Assembly: GCA_964504655.1 (NCBI GenBank) | Contig: CAZDFD010000012.1 | Coordinates: 1 to 64,000 of the forward strand | Length of the DNA stretch: 64,000 bases | Direction of reading: 5' to 3' | From: JANXAZ01 sp964504655 | Lineage (GTDB): Bacteria > Pseudomonadota > Alphaproteobacteria > Geminicoccales > Geminicoccaceae | In this document: one piece after another, positions 49,637 through 58,355 of the stretch | Layout: each line of letters begins with the position of its first letter | Numbering within the stretch: position 1 is the stretch's first letter | Translations under genes and position numbers: made by a program | The notes under the pieces: generated by a model | The model's database searches: none | Told to the model about the DNA's origin: nothing | What the model saw: only the letters and a program-made list of their open reading frames with translations

Positions 49637-52090
49637 CTACCAGCCGGTCATGGAGTTGAGGATCGGCACGTAGAGCTCGCCCACGAAGGCCGAGAACTGC
49701 GGCGCCGGGCCGACCACGGTGCGCAGCGCGGCGCGACCCACGACGGTGCCGTAGCCGCCGACGTTCTGCGCCGCGGCGACCAGCACGACGATCTGCTGGC
49801 CGGCGCGGACGGCGCGCACCCGCCACTCGGTGGTGAGCATGGCGCCGGTCTGCACCGCCCACTCCTCCTCGCGCAGGAGCTGCGGCGGACCCAACCGCTG
49901 GGCGAGCTCGGCCAGCTTCTGGTCGATCAGCACGTCGGGCTCGACCAGGCTCGTGGTCATGCTGCCGAAGCCTTCGACCAGGTGCAGCCCGTCCGGCGAG
50001 GCGACCCGGACCTGGGCGAAGTCGACCGCGAGGCCGGTGGAGTTGCGCGCCACCGAGAAGACCTGCCAGCCCTCGGGGTGGTGCACCGAGACGGTCGGGA
50101 TCGAGCGGTCGGTGTGGCGCTTCCAGCCGCGCGGCGGCGCGCTCACCCGGGCCTGGCCCTGGGCGACCGATTCGGAGAGCTGCTTGTAGAGCTGGACGAT
50201 CGCCTCGATGCCCGCCTCGCCCGAGGCGTCGCCCTGGACCACCGGCGCCGGCGGGACGGGCGGGCCGCCCTGCTGCTGCCAGGGCCCGGGCTGCGGCTGC
50301 TGCCAGGGTCCGGGTTGCTGTTGCCAGGGTCCGGGCTGCTGCTGCCATGGGCCGGGCTGCTGTTGCCAGGGTCCGGGCGGTTGCTGCTGCCAGGGGCCCG
50401 GTTGCTGCCAGGGTCCCGGCTGCTGCCAGGGCCCCGGCTGCTGTTGCCACGGTCCGGGTGGTTGCTGCCAGGGTCCCGGCTGCTGCCAGGGCCCCGGCTG
50501 CTGTTGCCACGGGCCCGGCTGCTGCCAGGGTCCGGGCTGCTGTTGCTGCCAGGGTCCCGGCTGCTGCCAAGGTCCGGGCTGCTGCTGCCAGGGTCCCGGT
50601 TGCTGCTGCCACGGGCCCGGTTGCGGTCCCGGCTGCGGCTGCGGTTGCGGTCCCGGCTGCGGTTGCGGCTGGGGCTGGGGTTGCGGCTGCGGCGCGGGCC
50701 GGGGCGGGCCGGCCTGGGTCAGGGTGAAGTTGCGGAAGGCGAAGCTGCCGGTGCCGAAGGCGACGATGCCGACCTGGCCCTGCGCCAGCTCGGCCCCGGC
50801 GAGCTCGCCCAGATCGACGCCGTCGACCGCGACCCGCACGCCGGCCGGTCCCTCCACGAGCTCGAGCCGGTGCGGCCGTGCCATGTCGGGCGGGCCCGGC
50901 CAGCGCTGCAGCACCTCGACCTGGTTCCGCGAGAACCGCGCCGCCACGATCTGGCCGGGCGAGAGGAGCAGGAAATGCTCGCGCTGCTCGCTGCGGCCGA
51001 ACAGGAGGCCGGCGCCCTCGGTGCCCTGGTCGGTCCGGCCCGACAGCTCGACCGCGACCCGGCGCGGTGCGCTCGCCGGCTCCTGCAGCCAGAAGCGCAC
51101 GAGGCCCGAGGGGCTCGTGCCGTTGCGCATCACCCAGCCGGCCTCCTCGAAGCCGTAGCTCCAGGCGCCGTCCTGGCCCGGGGTCAGCACCAGGGGACCC
51201 ATGTTGGCGCGGGCCCGCAGCCCCGGATCGTCCGGCCGCGGCGCCGGTGGCTGGGGCGGCTGCGGNNNNNNNNNNNNNNNNNNNNNNNNNNNNNNNNNNN
51301 NNNNNNNNNNNNNNNNNNNNNNNNNNNNNNNNNNNNNNNNNNNNNNNNNNNNNNNNNNNNNNNNNGGCTGGGGCTGGGCCACCGGCACCTGGGGTTGCGG
51401 CTGGGTCGGCGGCTGGGGCTGGGCCACCGGCGCTTGCGGCGGCGGCTGGGGAGCGGGTGCGGTGGCGGCGGCGAGCGTGAAACCCGCGAAGCGGAAGGCG
51501 CCTTGGCCCGCCGCCACGATCCCGACCCCGCCCTCGCCCATGCCGCGGCCGCCGAGCCCGCCGACGCTGTCGCCGTCGAGCAGGAGGCCGATCTCGCCGC
51601 CCCGCTCCTCGAGGCCGAGCCGGGCGCGTCGGCTGCGGGTGATCTCGTTGTCGATCGTCATCAGCCGGCTGAGGCCGCCCGCGTCGCGGCGCATCACCAC
51701 GGCCTTGCCCTCGCCGGTCAGCGCGAAGACGTAGTAGAAGCGCGGGTCGGGCTTGAAGGCGTAGAGCAGCCCGGCCCAGGCCGCACCGCCCTCGGCCGCG
51801 ACCTCGACCCGGGCCTCGACGCGCCGGGCGCCGCGCCCGCGGCCCTCGAGATCGGTGTAGTAGTAGCGGATGTCGCTCGGCCGGGTGCGATTCTCGAGGA
51901 CGTAGCTTCCGTCCTCGTGGCGTCCGCTCCAGACCCCGTCTTCGCCCACGAGCACGGCACCGGCGAGCGGCCCGAGGCCGGCCGGGTCGTCGGCGGCCCG
52001 AAGCGCCCCGACGGTGGCGAGTGCCAGGAGCCCGAGGAGCCCGGCGCGGAGGCCGAGGCCCCGCAGCCCGAACAATCGGCCGAGCCGCAT
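49637..52090 (-). CDS. Exported repeat protein: two beta-rich domains, QP linkers and PGPWQQ repeats (interrupted by gap)
   Basis: From ATG at 52090 (GGTGGAGG before it) to 49637. A signal peptide (GLLGLLALATVGALRA); beta-rich domain A ending GVGIVAAGQGAFRFAGFTLA; QP/PVAQPQP linker cut by the N run; beta-rich domain B (from GPLVLTPGQDGAWSYG) ending VGIVAFGTGSFAFRNFTL; a QP stretch; 17 PGPWQQ units; a C-terminal domain of about 190 residues (HHPEGWQVFSVAR...GVRA AQ QIVVLV) with a PsbP/DcrB-like look. Both sides of the N run read in the same frame. The beta-rich domains recur in the DUF4344 protein downstream. Function unknown; probably an extracytoplasmic adhesive or scaffold protein. Confidence 0.7.
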   Translation of the reverse strand: MRLGRLFGLRGLGLRAGLLGLLALATVGALRAADDPAGLGPLAGAVLVGEDGVWSGRHEDGSYVLENRTRPSDIRYYYTDLEGRGRGARRVEARVEVAAEGGAAWAGLLYAFKPDPRFYYVFALTGEGKAVVMRRDAGGLSRLMTIDNEITRSRRARLGLEERGGEIGLLLDGDSVGGLGGRGMGEGGVGIVAAGQGAFRFAGFTLAAATAPAPQPPPQAPVAQPQPPTQPQPQVPVAQPQXXXXXXXXXXXXXXXXXXXXXXXXXXXXXXXXXXPQPPQPPAPRPDDPGLRARANMGPLVLTPGQDGAWSYGFEEAGWVMRNGTSPSGLVRFWLQEPASAPRRVAVELSGRTDQGTEGAGLLFGRSEQREHFLLLSPGQIVAARFSRNQVEVLQRWPGPPDMARPHRLELVEGPAGVRVAVDGVDLGELAGAELAQGQVGIVAFGTGSFAFRNFTLTQAGPPRPAPQPQPQPQPQPQPGPQPQPQPGPQPGPWQQQPGPWQQQPGPWQQPGPWQQQQPGPWQQPGPWQQQPGPWQQPGPWQQPPGPWQQQPGPWQQPGPWQQPGPWQQQPPGPWQQQPGPWQQQPGPWQQQPGPWQQPQPGPWQQQGGPPVPPAPVVQGDASGEAGIEAIVQLYKQLSESVAQGQARVSAPPRGWKRHTDRSIPTVSVHHPEGWQVFSVARNSTGLAVDFAQVRVASPDGLHLVEGFGSMTTSLVEPDVLIDQKLAELAQRLGPPQLLREEEWAVQTGAMLTTEWRVRAVRAGQQIVVLVAAAQNVGGYGTVVGRAALRTVVGPAPQFSAFVGELYVPILNSMTGW
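50271..50620 (-). repeat. Seventeen tandem PGPWQQ(Q) coding repeats
   Basis: Plus-strand units of about 18-24 bases (CTGCTGCCAGGGTCCGGG and variants) encode 17 PGPWQQ, PGPWQQQ or PGPWQQP units on the minus strand. Synonymous variation between units is considerable (TCC/GCC/CCC, CAG/CAT/CAC/CAA in the CCA... position), so the array is old rather than freshly expanded. Adjacent QP repeats continue to about 50695. Confidence 0.9.
51266..51365. other. Assembly gap (100 N) in a coding repeat
   Basis: Exactly 100 N between QPVAQPQ-type and PQPPQPPAP-type coding DNA, with no exact overlap of the flanks. The repeat probably defeated assembly. The true insert must keep the frame (length congruent to 1 modulo 3 if the gene is intact). 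Confidence 0.98.
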
Positions 52091-52161
52091 CGACGCCTCC
52101 ACCATCGGTTGATCCAAGCTTCGTCGGCCGGCGCCGCTTGTCAAGCCGAAGGGCCGGCCGG

Positions 52162-52593
52162 CTAGGGCTCGGCCGCGCCGGCGGCGGCCGCCGGCTCGAC
52201 CGGCAGCGCCGCCTCGTCGGCGCCGGCGCCGGTCGCGGCCGGCTCGACCAGGTCGGCCTGGACGAAGCCCTCGACGCGGCCGTGGCGGACCCGGAGCCAG
52301 TCGGCCGCCTCGACCCGGCCGGTCGCCTGCAGCCGGGTCCCGACCGGCAGGACCGCCAGCACCGGCTCGCGGGTCGAGGGGCCGCGCCGGAGGTTGGCGC
52401 GGCGGACCACCTGGACGGTGGCGCCGAGCGGCGCCACCGCGGCCGCCGGCCGGGCCGCGGGCTTCGGCGCGGCGGCCGCGGCCCGGGCCGGGCGGCGCCC
52501 GGCGGGCTCGCCCGGGGCGCCGGCGCAGCCCGCGGGCAGGAGTGCCAGGAGCGAGAGGAGGCTGCGGCGGCGGACGGCGGGCGGGTCGATCAT
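52162..52593 (-). CDS. SH3-domain lipoprotein
   Basis: A 143-residue protein with a Tat- or Sec-like N-terminus (RRRSLLSLLALLPAGCAG: lipobox LPAGC) and one bacterial SH3 domain (ATVQVVRRANLRRGPSTREPVLAVLPVGTRL...WLRVRHGRVEGFVQADLV). Such domains bind peptidoglycan or proteins. An Ala/Pro linker separates it from the lipid anchor. It is the divergently transcribed neighbour of the DUF155 gene and lies 72 bases from the repeat protein. Confidence 0.8.
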   Translation of the reverse strand: MIDPPAVRRRSLLSLLALLPAGCAGAPGEPAGRRPARAAAAAPKPAARPAAAVAPLGATVQVVRRANLRRGPSTREPVLAVLPVGTRLQATGRVEAADWLRVRHGRVEGFVQADLVEPAATGAGADEAALPVEPAAAAGAAEP

Positions 52594-52827
52594 GGCGGGC
52601 CTTGAGGTGCCGCGGCAGCGGCCGGCCGATGCCGCCCCGTGACGCGGTTGTGGCGGGTGCGCGGTCGCCGGGGAAGGGGCCTCGCCACCGCCGGCGCAGG
52701 CCGGTGCGCCGGGGGGCGGGCTCGGGGGAGGGGTGGGAACGGGGCGCGTGGCGCGCGCCGCCGGGCCGGGCTAGTCTCGGGCGTGGGCGCGGCCCGAGCC
52801 GCGCCTCGAGCCCTGCCCCGAGGAGCG

Positions 52828-53622
52828 ATGAGCGAGCCCATGCCGACCGAGCCGCCGGGCACCGCCCGCGCGCTGCTCCTGGGCGAGCGGCTCGATCTGC
52901 GGGCCCTGGCGCCGGCCGCGGGCGGGCTCGCCGATCCGCTGCAGATCGAGGCCCCGGGCGGGCTCGTGGCCTTCGCCTTCCGCTGGGGTGCCGTGACCCT
53001 CCTGGGTGGCGGCGAGGCGCAGCAGGCGCAGCTCCTGGCACGGCTGCGGTCGCACGTCTCGGGTCCGTTGCCGCAGCCGGTCGAGGAGACCGCGCGGCTG
53101 GTCCTGGGCGCCGCCGAGGACGGGATCGACCCGGCGGGCGTGATCCTGCTCAAGGACGCGAGCCCGCCGCGGCTGGCGCTCGTGGCCGATGCGCTCGCCA
53201 AGAGTGCTGCGCTCGCGCATCAGGAGACGACCCTCACGAGCACGATCGATTCGCTCGAGCCGTTCGTCACGGCACTCGGGACGAGCGGCCGCCTGGCGCT
53301 CTCGATCCGCTCGCTCCTGCGCACCGTCGGCCAGGCGCTGGCCGCCCGTTCGCGCGCCACCACCCGGGTGCAGGCGGACGACAAGCCCGACCTTCTCTGG
53401 GACCATCCCGAGCTCGAGCGGCTGTACGAGCGGCTGGTCGACGAGTTCGAGCTCAAGGAGCGGTCGGCCGCGCTCGACCGCAAGCTGACGCTGATCGGCG
53501 AGGCGACCACGACCCTGCTCTCGCTCGTCGATTCCCGCCGCGCGCTGGTCCTCGAGGTGGCGATCGTGGTGCTGATCCTGGTCGAGGTGATCAACACCTT
53601 CTACGAGAAGCTCGCGGGCTGA
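52828..53622 (+). CDS. RMND1/DUF155-family membrane protein
   Basis: A 264-residue protein of the DUF155 (YagE/Rmd1/RMND1) family. The N-terminal half is a mixed domain; the C-terminal half is a long charged helix region (LERLYERLVDEFELKERSAALDRKLTLIGEA) followed by one transmembrane helix (LVLEVAIVVLILVEVINTFYEKL). This HR..D/E helix plus C-terminal helix is the family hallmark. Mitochondrial relatives help mitochondrial translation; the bacterial role is unclear. ATG at 52828 is preceded by AGGAGCG. Confidence 0.82.
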   Translation: MSEPMPTEPPGTARALLLGERLDLRALAPAAGGLADPLQIEAPGGLVAFAFRWGAVTLLGGGEAQQAQLLARLRSHVSGPLPQPVEETARLVLGAAEDGIDPAGVILLKDASPPRLALVADALAKSAALAHQETTLTSTIDSLEPFVTALGTSGRLALSIRSLLRTVGQALAARSRATTRVQADDKPDLLWDHPELERLYERLVDEFELKERSAALDRKLTLIGEATTTLLSLVDSRRALVLEVAIVVLILVEVINTFYEKLAG

Positions 53623-53707
53623 CCCGGAACGGCCCGCCGGCCGGGGCGGCGTTGACGGCGTGGCCGGCCGGCCGCACTCTTCGGTGACGCTCGCGGGAGG
53701 GACGGCG

Positions 53708-54514
53708 ATGCGGCTGCGGCAGGTGCTCCTTTGCGGGCTCGTCGGGCTCGGAGCGCTCGGCGCCCCGGCGGCGGACGGCCGCGCCCAGGGGATCCCGGTC
53801 GACCTCGAGCTGGTGCTCGCGGTCGACGTGTCGCGCTCGATGGACGTCGACGAGCAGGAGCTGCAGCGCCAGGGCTATCTCGAGGCGATCACGGCACCCG
53901 AGGTGGTGCGCGCGATCCGCACCGGCGCCTACGGGCGGATCGCGCTCACCTATGTCGAGTGGGCCGGGCCCGCGCACCAGGTGGTGGTGGTGCCGTGGCG
54001 GCTGGTCGAGGACGCCCGCAGCGCCGAGGCCTTCGCGGGCGAGCTCGCCGAGGCGCCGCTCACCCGCGAGCGCTGGACCTCGATCTCCTCGGGCCTCCTG
54101 TTCGCGGCCGGGCTGTTCGAGCAGAGCCCCTACAGCGGGCTGCGGAAGGTGATCGACGTGTCGGGCGACGGGCCGAACAACATCGGCCCGCCGGTCGAGC
54201 CCTCGCGCGACGCGGTGCTCGCCCGGGACATCGTGGTCAACGGCCTGCCGATCATGCTCAAGGAGCCCAACCCGGCGTTCGGCAGCATCGCCCAGCTCGA
54301 CGTCTACTACGAGGACTGCGTGGTGGGCGGGCCGGGCTCGTTCGTGATCCCGGTCAAGGACGTCCAGGAGTTCGCCCCGGCCATTCGCCAGAAGCTCGTG
54401 CTCGAGGTGGCGGGCCGCACGCCCGCGCTCGTGCCGGCATCGCTGCGGGCGGCCGGCGGGCGGACCGACTGCCTGCTCGGCGAGCGGCTGCGGATGCAGT
54501 GGTTCGACCGCTGA
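53708..54514 (+). CDS. DUF1194 VWA-like exported protein
   Basis: A 268-residue protein with a signal peptide (VLLCGLVGLGALGAPAADGRAQ) and a von Willebrand A-type fold beginning LELVLAVDVSRSMDVDEQEL; DVSRS is a MIDAS-like metal motif. The later core VIDVSGDGPNNIGPP is typical of DUF1194. Function unknown; VWA domains usually mediate metal-dependent binding. ATG at 53708 with GGGAGGGACGGCG before it is preferred over the earlier in-frame ATG at 53660. Confidence 0.83.
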   Translation: MRLRQVLLCGLVGLGALGAPAADGRAQGIPVDLELVLAVDVSRSMDVDEQELQRQGYLEAITAPEVVRAIRTGAYGRIALTYVEWAGPAHQVVVVPWRLVEDARSAEAFAGELAEAPLTRERWTSISSGLLFAAGLFEQSPYSGLRKVIDVSGDGPNNIGPPVEPSRDAVLARDIVVNGLPIMLKEPNPAFGSIAQLDVYYEDCVVGGPGSFVIPVKDVQEFAPAIRQKLVLEVAGRTPALVPASLRAAGGRTDCLLGERLRMQWFDR

Positions 54515-54521
54515 GGCGGCC

Positions 54522-55826
54522 TCAGCGGACGAGCCAGAGGGCCAGGTCCGGGACCAGCATGACGGCCAGGAGCACGGCCACCTGCAGGACCACGAACGGG
54601 CCGAAGCTCTTGAAGATGTCGACGAGCGTGATGTCGGGTGGCGCCACGCTCTTGAGGTAGAAGGCCGCCGGCCCGAACGGCGGCGACAGGAACGAGACCT
54701 GCATGTTGATGCAGAACAGGATGCCGAACCAGACCGGGTCGTAGCCGAGCTGCTTGATGATGGGCACGAAGATCGGCATGCACAGGAGTGCGATGCCGAT
54801 CCAGTCCATGACCGCGCCGAGGAACAGGAAGACCAGCATCATCAGGAGGATGATCAGGAGCGGCGCGATCTCGAGGCCGGTGATCAACGAGCCGATCCAG
54901 CGCGGCCCGCCGGCCAGCGTGTAGGCGCCGATGAGCGTCGAGGCGCCGAAGGTGACCCAGAGCAGGATCCCGACCGAGCGGAAGGTCTGCTCGAAGGCCT
55001 CGCGCAGGAGTGCCACGCGGAACTCGCCGCGCAGCACGATCAGCGCCAGCACGCCCACGACCCCCATGGTCGCGGCCTCGGTGATCGAGGTGATCCCGCC
55101 GTAGATCGAGCCGAGCACCACGGTCACGAGGAGGAGCGGGCCGAACAGCCCGCGCGAGGCGAGGAGCTTCTGGGCGAGCGGCAGCGGCGGGCCGCTGCCT
55201 TGGGGGAGCGGGGCGAGTGCCGGGTTCAGCCGCACCCGCACGAGGATGTAGAGGATGTAGACCCCGCCCAGGAGCAGACCCGGGACGATCGCCGCGGTGA
55301 ACAGCTGGGAGATCGGCGAATCGGTGATGAGCCCATAGACGATCAGCACGATCGAGGGCGGGATCATGGTGCCGAGCGAGCCACCGGCGCACACCGAGCC
55401 GATCGCGAGCTGCTTGTCGTAGCCGAGCCGCAGCATCTGCGGCAGCGCCACGAGACCGAGCAGCACGATCTCGCCGCCGATGATGCCGGACATCGCCGCC
55501 ATGATGATCGCCATCACCATGGTGACGACGCCGACCCCGCCGCGCACCCGGCCGAGCCAGGCGTCGAGCGCGTCGTACATGTCCTTGGCGATGCCCGAGC
55601 GCTCCATGAGCGAGGCCATCATGATGAACATCGGCACCGAGACCAGCACGTACTCGGTGCAGAGCGCGTAGATGCGCTGCATCAGGAGGCCGAGGCCGGG
55701 GATCCCGAACTTGGCGTAGGCGAGCGTGACGCCGAGCATCCCGCAGGCGAACGCCATCGGCACGCCGCAAGCGAGGAACAGGAGGAAGCCCGCGAGCAGC
55801 AGGATCGAGATCGTCTCGATGCCCAC
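54522..55826 (-). CDS. TRAP transporter large permease (DctM)
   Basis: A 434-residue membrane protein with about 12 helices. It starts MGIETISILLLAGFLLFLACGVPMAFACG and has MIPPSIVLIVYG (the DctM signature) and LVFLFLGAVMDWIGIALLCMP. It forms the ion-coupled channel of a TRAP importer together with the small permease (55831) and the periplasmic binding protein (56369). All three lie on the minus strand. Confidence 0.93.
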   Translation of the reverse strand: MGIETISILLLAGFLLFLACGVPMAFACGMLGVTLAYAKFGIPGLGLLMQRIYALCTEYVLVSVPMFIMMASLMERSGIAKDMYDALDAWLGRVRGGVGVVTMVMAIIMAAMSGIIGGEIVLLGLVALPQMLRLGYDKQLAIGSVCAGGSLGTMIPPSIVLIVYGLITDSPISQLFTAAIVPGLLLGGVYILYILVRVRLNPALAPLPQGSGPPLPLAQKLLASRGLFGPLLLVTVVLGSIYGGITSITEAATMGVVGVLALIVLRGEFRVALLREAFEQTFRSVGILLWVTFGASTLIGAYTLAGGPRWIGSLITGLEIAPLLIILLMMLVFLFLGAVMDWIGIALLCMPIFVPIIKQLGYDPVWFGILFCINMQVSFLSPPFGPAAFYLKSVAPPDITLVDIFKSFGPFVVLQVAVLLAVMLVPDLALWLVR

Positions 55827-55830
55827 GGGC

Positions 55831-56334
55831 TCAGGGCTCCCGCCGGCGATCGACCAGGAAGTTGCTCACCGCCTGCACCGCGATCAGCACCGTGGTGAGC
55901 AGGATCAGGGGCTTGAGCAGGGCCGGGATGGGCGGGTCCCAGGCGGTGCCGAAGCGCTCGAAGGTCGACAGCGACCGCCAGGCCGAGGGCCAGCCGCCGA
56001 CCACCATGCCGAGCGCGAAGGTCGTGACGCAGAGGAGTGCCACGAGGTCGAAGACGCGGCGGAGCGGGCGCGGCGCCAGGTCGTAGAGCGGCGTGATGCG
56101 GATGTGCTCGCGCCGCTGCATGGCGTAGAGGCCGGCGAACAGATAGCCGATCCCGGCCACCATGAGCGACAGCTCGTTCGCCCAGACCGTGGGCGAGCCG
56201 AACAGATAGCGCGCCACGACCTCGTAGAAGGTGACGAGCACGATGATCGCGAAGAGCAGCATCGCCACCCGCGAGATGGCGATCGCGACGCGGTCGATCA
56301 GCGGCAGCCGCTCGGCCATCCGGTGGTCCGTCAC
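55831..56334 (-). CDS. TRAP transporter small permease (DctQ)
   Basis: A 167-residue membrane protein with four helices (LLFAIIVLVTFYEVVARYLFG, LSLMVAGIGYLFAGLYAMQRREHIRI). The latter contains the REHIRI loop typical of DctQ. It is separated from the large permease by four bases and lies in the order P-Q-M of TRAP operons. It overlaps no other gene. Confidence 0.88.
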   Translation of the reverse strand: MTDHRMAERLPLIDRVAIAISRVAMLLFAIIVLVTFYEVVARYLFGSPTVWANELSLMVAGIGYLFAGLYAMQRREHIRITPLYDLAPRPLRRVFDLVALLCVTTFALGMVVGGWPSAWRSLSTFERFGTAWDPPIPALLKPLILLTTVLIAVQAVSNFLVDRRREP

Positions 56335-56368
56335 CAGGGCGGGCGGCGCGCGCCCGGCCAGCGCCGCC

Positions 56369-57406
56369 TCAGCCGAGGACGCCGATCCGCTTCATGTAGG
56401 CGATCGAGCTCTCGAAGGCCTGCTTGGCGAAGGCCGACTTGCCGGCCCAGCCCTGCCAGACGGCCTGCGCCTGCGCGCGATAGTTGCGCCGCTCCTCCTG
56501 GCTCCAGTCGTGCAGCGTGACGCCCTTGGCGGCCAGATCGCGGGCCGCCTCGGCGTTCTGCAGGTTGGTCAGCGCCCAGCGGTCGAGCGCCGCCTTCTTG
56601 AGCGCCGCCTTGAGGATCGCCTTGAGCTCCGCGGGCAGGCCGTCCCACTTGCCCTTGTTGAGGGCCAGATGGTCCTGCGGCATCGAATGGAAGCCCGGAT
56701 AGCTCGTGTGCTTGGCGATCTCGTAGAGGCCGAGCGAGCGGTTCAGCGCGAGCGTGCCGGCGTCCGCGCCCTCGACGGCCTTGGTCTGCAGGGCCGTGAA
56801 CACCTCGCCGAAGTCCATGACCACGGGCTTGGCGCCGAGCTTGGCGAAGATCTCGGTCTGCATCCCGGGCGGGCAGCGGAACTTCCAGTCCTTGAGGTCG
56901 GCCAGCCCGCGCAGGGGCTTGTTGGAGACCAGCGATTCGGTCGGATCGCCCCAGAAGCCCACGAGATACATGCCGAACTTGGCGTAGAGCGGATCGGCGA
57001 TCTCGCGCCCGCCGCCCAGATCGAGCCAGGCCTGCATCTGGTCGGGCGAATCGTAGCCGCCGAGCATGTCGCCGAACGCCTGGAAGGCCGCGTCCTTGCC
57101 CGGCTGGTACGCCGCCCCGGTCATGTCGCCGTCGAGGATGCCGGTCGAGGCGGCGTCGAAGGTCTCGACCGACTTGACCACCGAGGAGGAGGTGAAGCTC
57201 TCGATCTGCAGCCGCCCGCCGGACATCGCCTCGACGTCCTTGCAGAACTGCAGGAACACCTTGCCCGGCCCGGACTCGGCGGAATGGTGGGTCTGGATCC
57301 GCAGCGCCATCTTCGCCTGGCCGCGGACCACCATCGGCGCGGCGAGCGTCGCGGTCGCGGCGCCGACGCCGATCCGCACCGCCCGACGGCGGGTCGTGCT
57401 GCTCAT
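56369..57406 (-). CDS. TRAP transporter substrate-binding protein (DctP)
   Basis: A 345-residue periplasmic protein. The twin-arginine-like start MSSTTRRRAVRIGVGAATATLAAPMVVRGQA suggests Tat export. The mature part has FLQFCKDVEAMSGGRLQIESF, WGDPTESLVSNKPLRGLADLKDWKFRCPPGMQTEIFAKLGAKPV and ALQTKAVEGADAG, typical of DctP/mannitol-chloroaromatic type TRAP-binding proteins. First gene of the TRAP operon; ATG at 57406 has GGAGGATCCGAG before it. The likely ligand is an organic or sugar acid. Confidence 0.9.
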   Translation of the reverse strand: MSSTTRRRAVRIGVGAATATLAAPMVVRGQAKMALRIQTHHSAESGPGKVFLQFCKDVEAMSGGRLQIESFTSSSVVKSVETFDAASTGILDGDMTGAAYQPGKDAAFQAFGDMLGGYDSPDQMQAWLDLGGGREIADPLYAKFGMYLVGFWGDPTESLVSNKPLRGLADLKDWKFRCPPGMQTEIFAKLGAKPVVMDFGEVFTALQTKAVEGADAGTLALNRSLGLYEIAKHTSYPGFHSMPQDHLALNKGKWDGLPAELKAILKAALKKAALDRWALTNLQNAEAARDLAAKGVTLHDWSQEERRNYRAQAQAVWQGWAGKSAFAKQAFESSIAYMKRIGVLG

Positions 57407-57574
57407 CTCGGATCCTCCCCCCTGCATCCTGGCCCGCTCCGACCCTAGGCAGGCGGACGGGTTCCGGCAACGTCGCGGCTGCGCGCGGCTCCGCGGGTGT
57501 GGCCTGTGCGGGCGCGAATTGACCCGCCGACGGGCCGCCGGCACCCTGGCCGGGCGCCGGCGGGGGAGGCGGGC

Positions 57575-58351
57575 ATGGCCGGGAGCGCCGTCTTGGTGAG
57601 CGGTGGAGCGCGCGGGCTCGGGGCCGCGGCGGCACTCGCCCTGGCGCGGCGCGGCTCTGCCGTGGCGATCGCCGACATCGACCTCGAGGGGGCCGAGGCG
57701 AGCGCCTCGCTTTGCCGCGAGGCGAGCCCGTCCAGCTTCGCGATCGGGGTCGATCTGGCCACGGCCGAGGGCCCCGAGCGGATGGTCGAGGCGGCGGCCG
57801 AGGGGCTGGGCGGGCTCGACGTCCTCGTCCAGTGCGCCGCGGCGGCACCGGCCGAGGCGTTCCTCGCGATGACGGCGCCGGCCTGGGAGCGGGCGCTGCT
57901 CGTCAACGTCCGCGCCGCGGCGCTCGCCATGGCGGCGGCCGGGCGGATCATGAAGGCGCAGGGCCGCGGCGGGCGGATCGTCAACGTCACCTCGGCGGCG
58001 GCGCGCATGGCGCTGCCCGACTACGCCGCCTACGCCGCCACCAAGGCCGCGGTCGATTCGCTCACCCGCAGCGCCGCCGTGGCGCTGGCGCCTTGGGGCG
58101 TCACCGTCGTGAGCCTGTCGCCCGGGATGATGGACACGCCCTTGCAGCAGGAGACCGAGGCGATCTTCTGCCGGCTCGCCGGGAGGAGCGACCTCGAGGC
58201 CTTCAAGCGCGACCGCACCGCCCGGATCCCCCTGGGCCGGCGCACCGATCCGGCCGAGATGGCGGCCGCGATCGTCTGGCTGGCGCTCGACGCCCCGGCC
58301 TACATGACCGCCGCCCGGTTGAACGTCACGGGCGGGCTCGACAAGGATTGA
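57575..58351 (+). CDS. Short-chain dehydrogenase/reductase
   Basis: A 258-residue classical SDR. It begins AVLVSGGARGLGAAAALALARRG (cofactor loop) and has the catalytic Tyr-Lys in PDYAAYAATKAAVDSLTRSAA. It is divergent from the TRAP genes and 5 bases upstream of the transketolase N-terminal gene, so it is probably cotranscribed with it. It would oxidise or reduce a hydroxy/oxo sugar acid that the TRAP system imports. Confidence 0.85.
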   Translation: MAGSAVLVSGGARGLGAAAALALARRGSAVAIADIDLEGAEASASLCREASPSSFAIGVDLATAEGPERMVEAAAEGLGGLDVLVQCAAAAPAEAFLAMTAPAWERALLVNVRAAALAMAAAGRIMKAQGRGGRIVNVTSAAARMALPDYAAYAATKAAVDSLTRSAAVALAPWGVTVVSLSPGMMDTPLQQETEAIFCRLAGRSDLEAFKRDRTARIPLGRRTDPAEMAAAIVWLALDAPAYMTAARLNVTGGLDKD

Positions 58352-58355
58352 GCGC

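Noticed and set aside
50271..50695. A CRISPR-like tandem repeat.
   Set aside because: The units are 18-24 bases without spacers, lie inside one open frame and encode PGPWQQ and QP repeats. They are a coding repeat.
53660..53707. Earlier ATG for the DUF1194 gene.
   Set aside because: It would place 16 polar residues before a normal signal peptide and lacks a ribosome-binding site.
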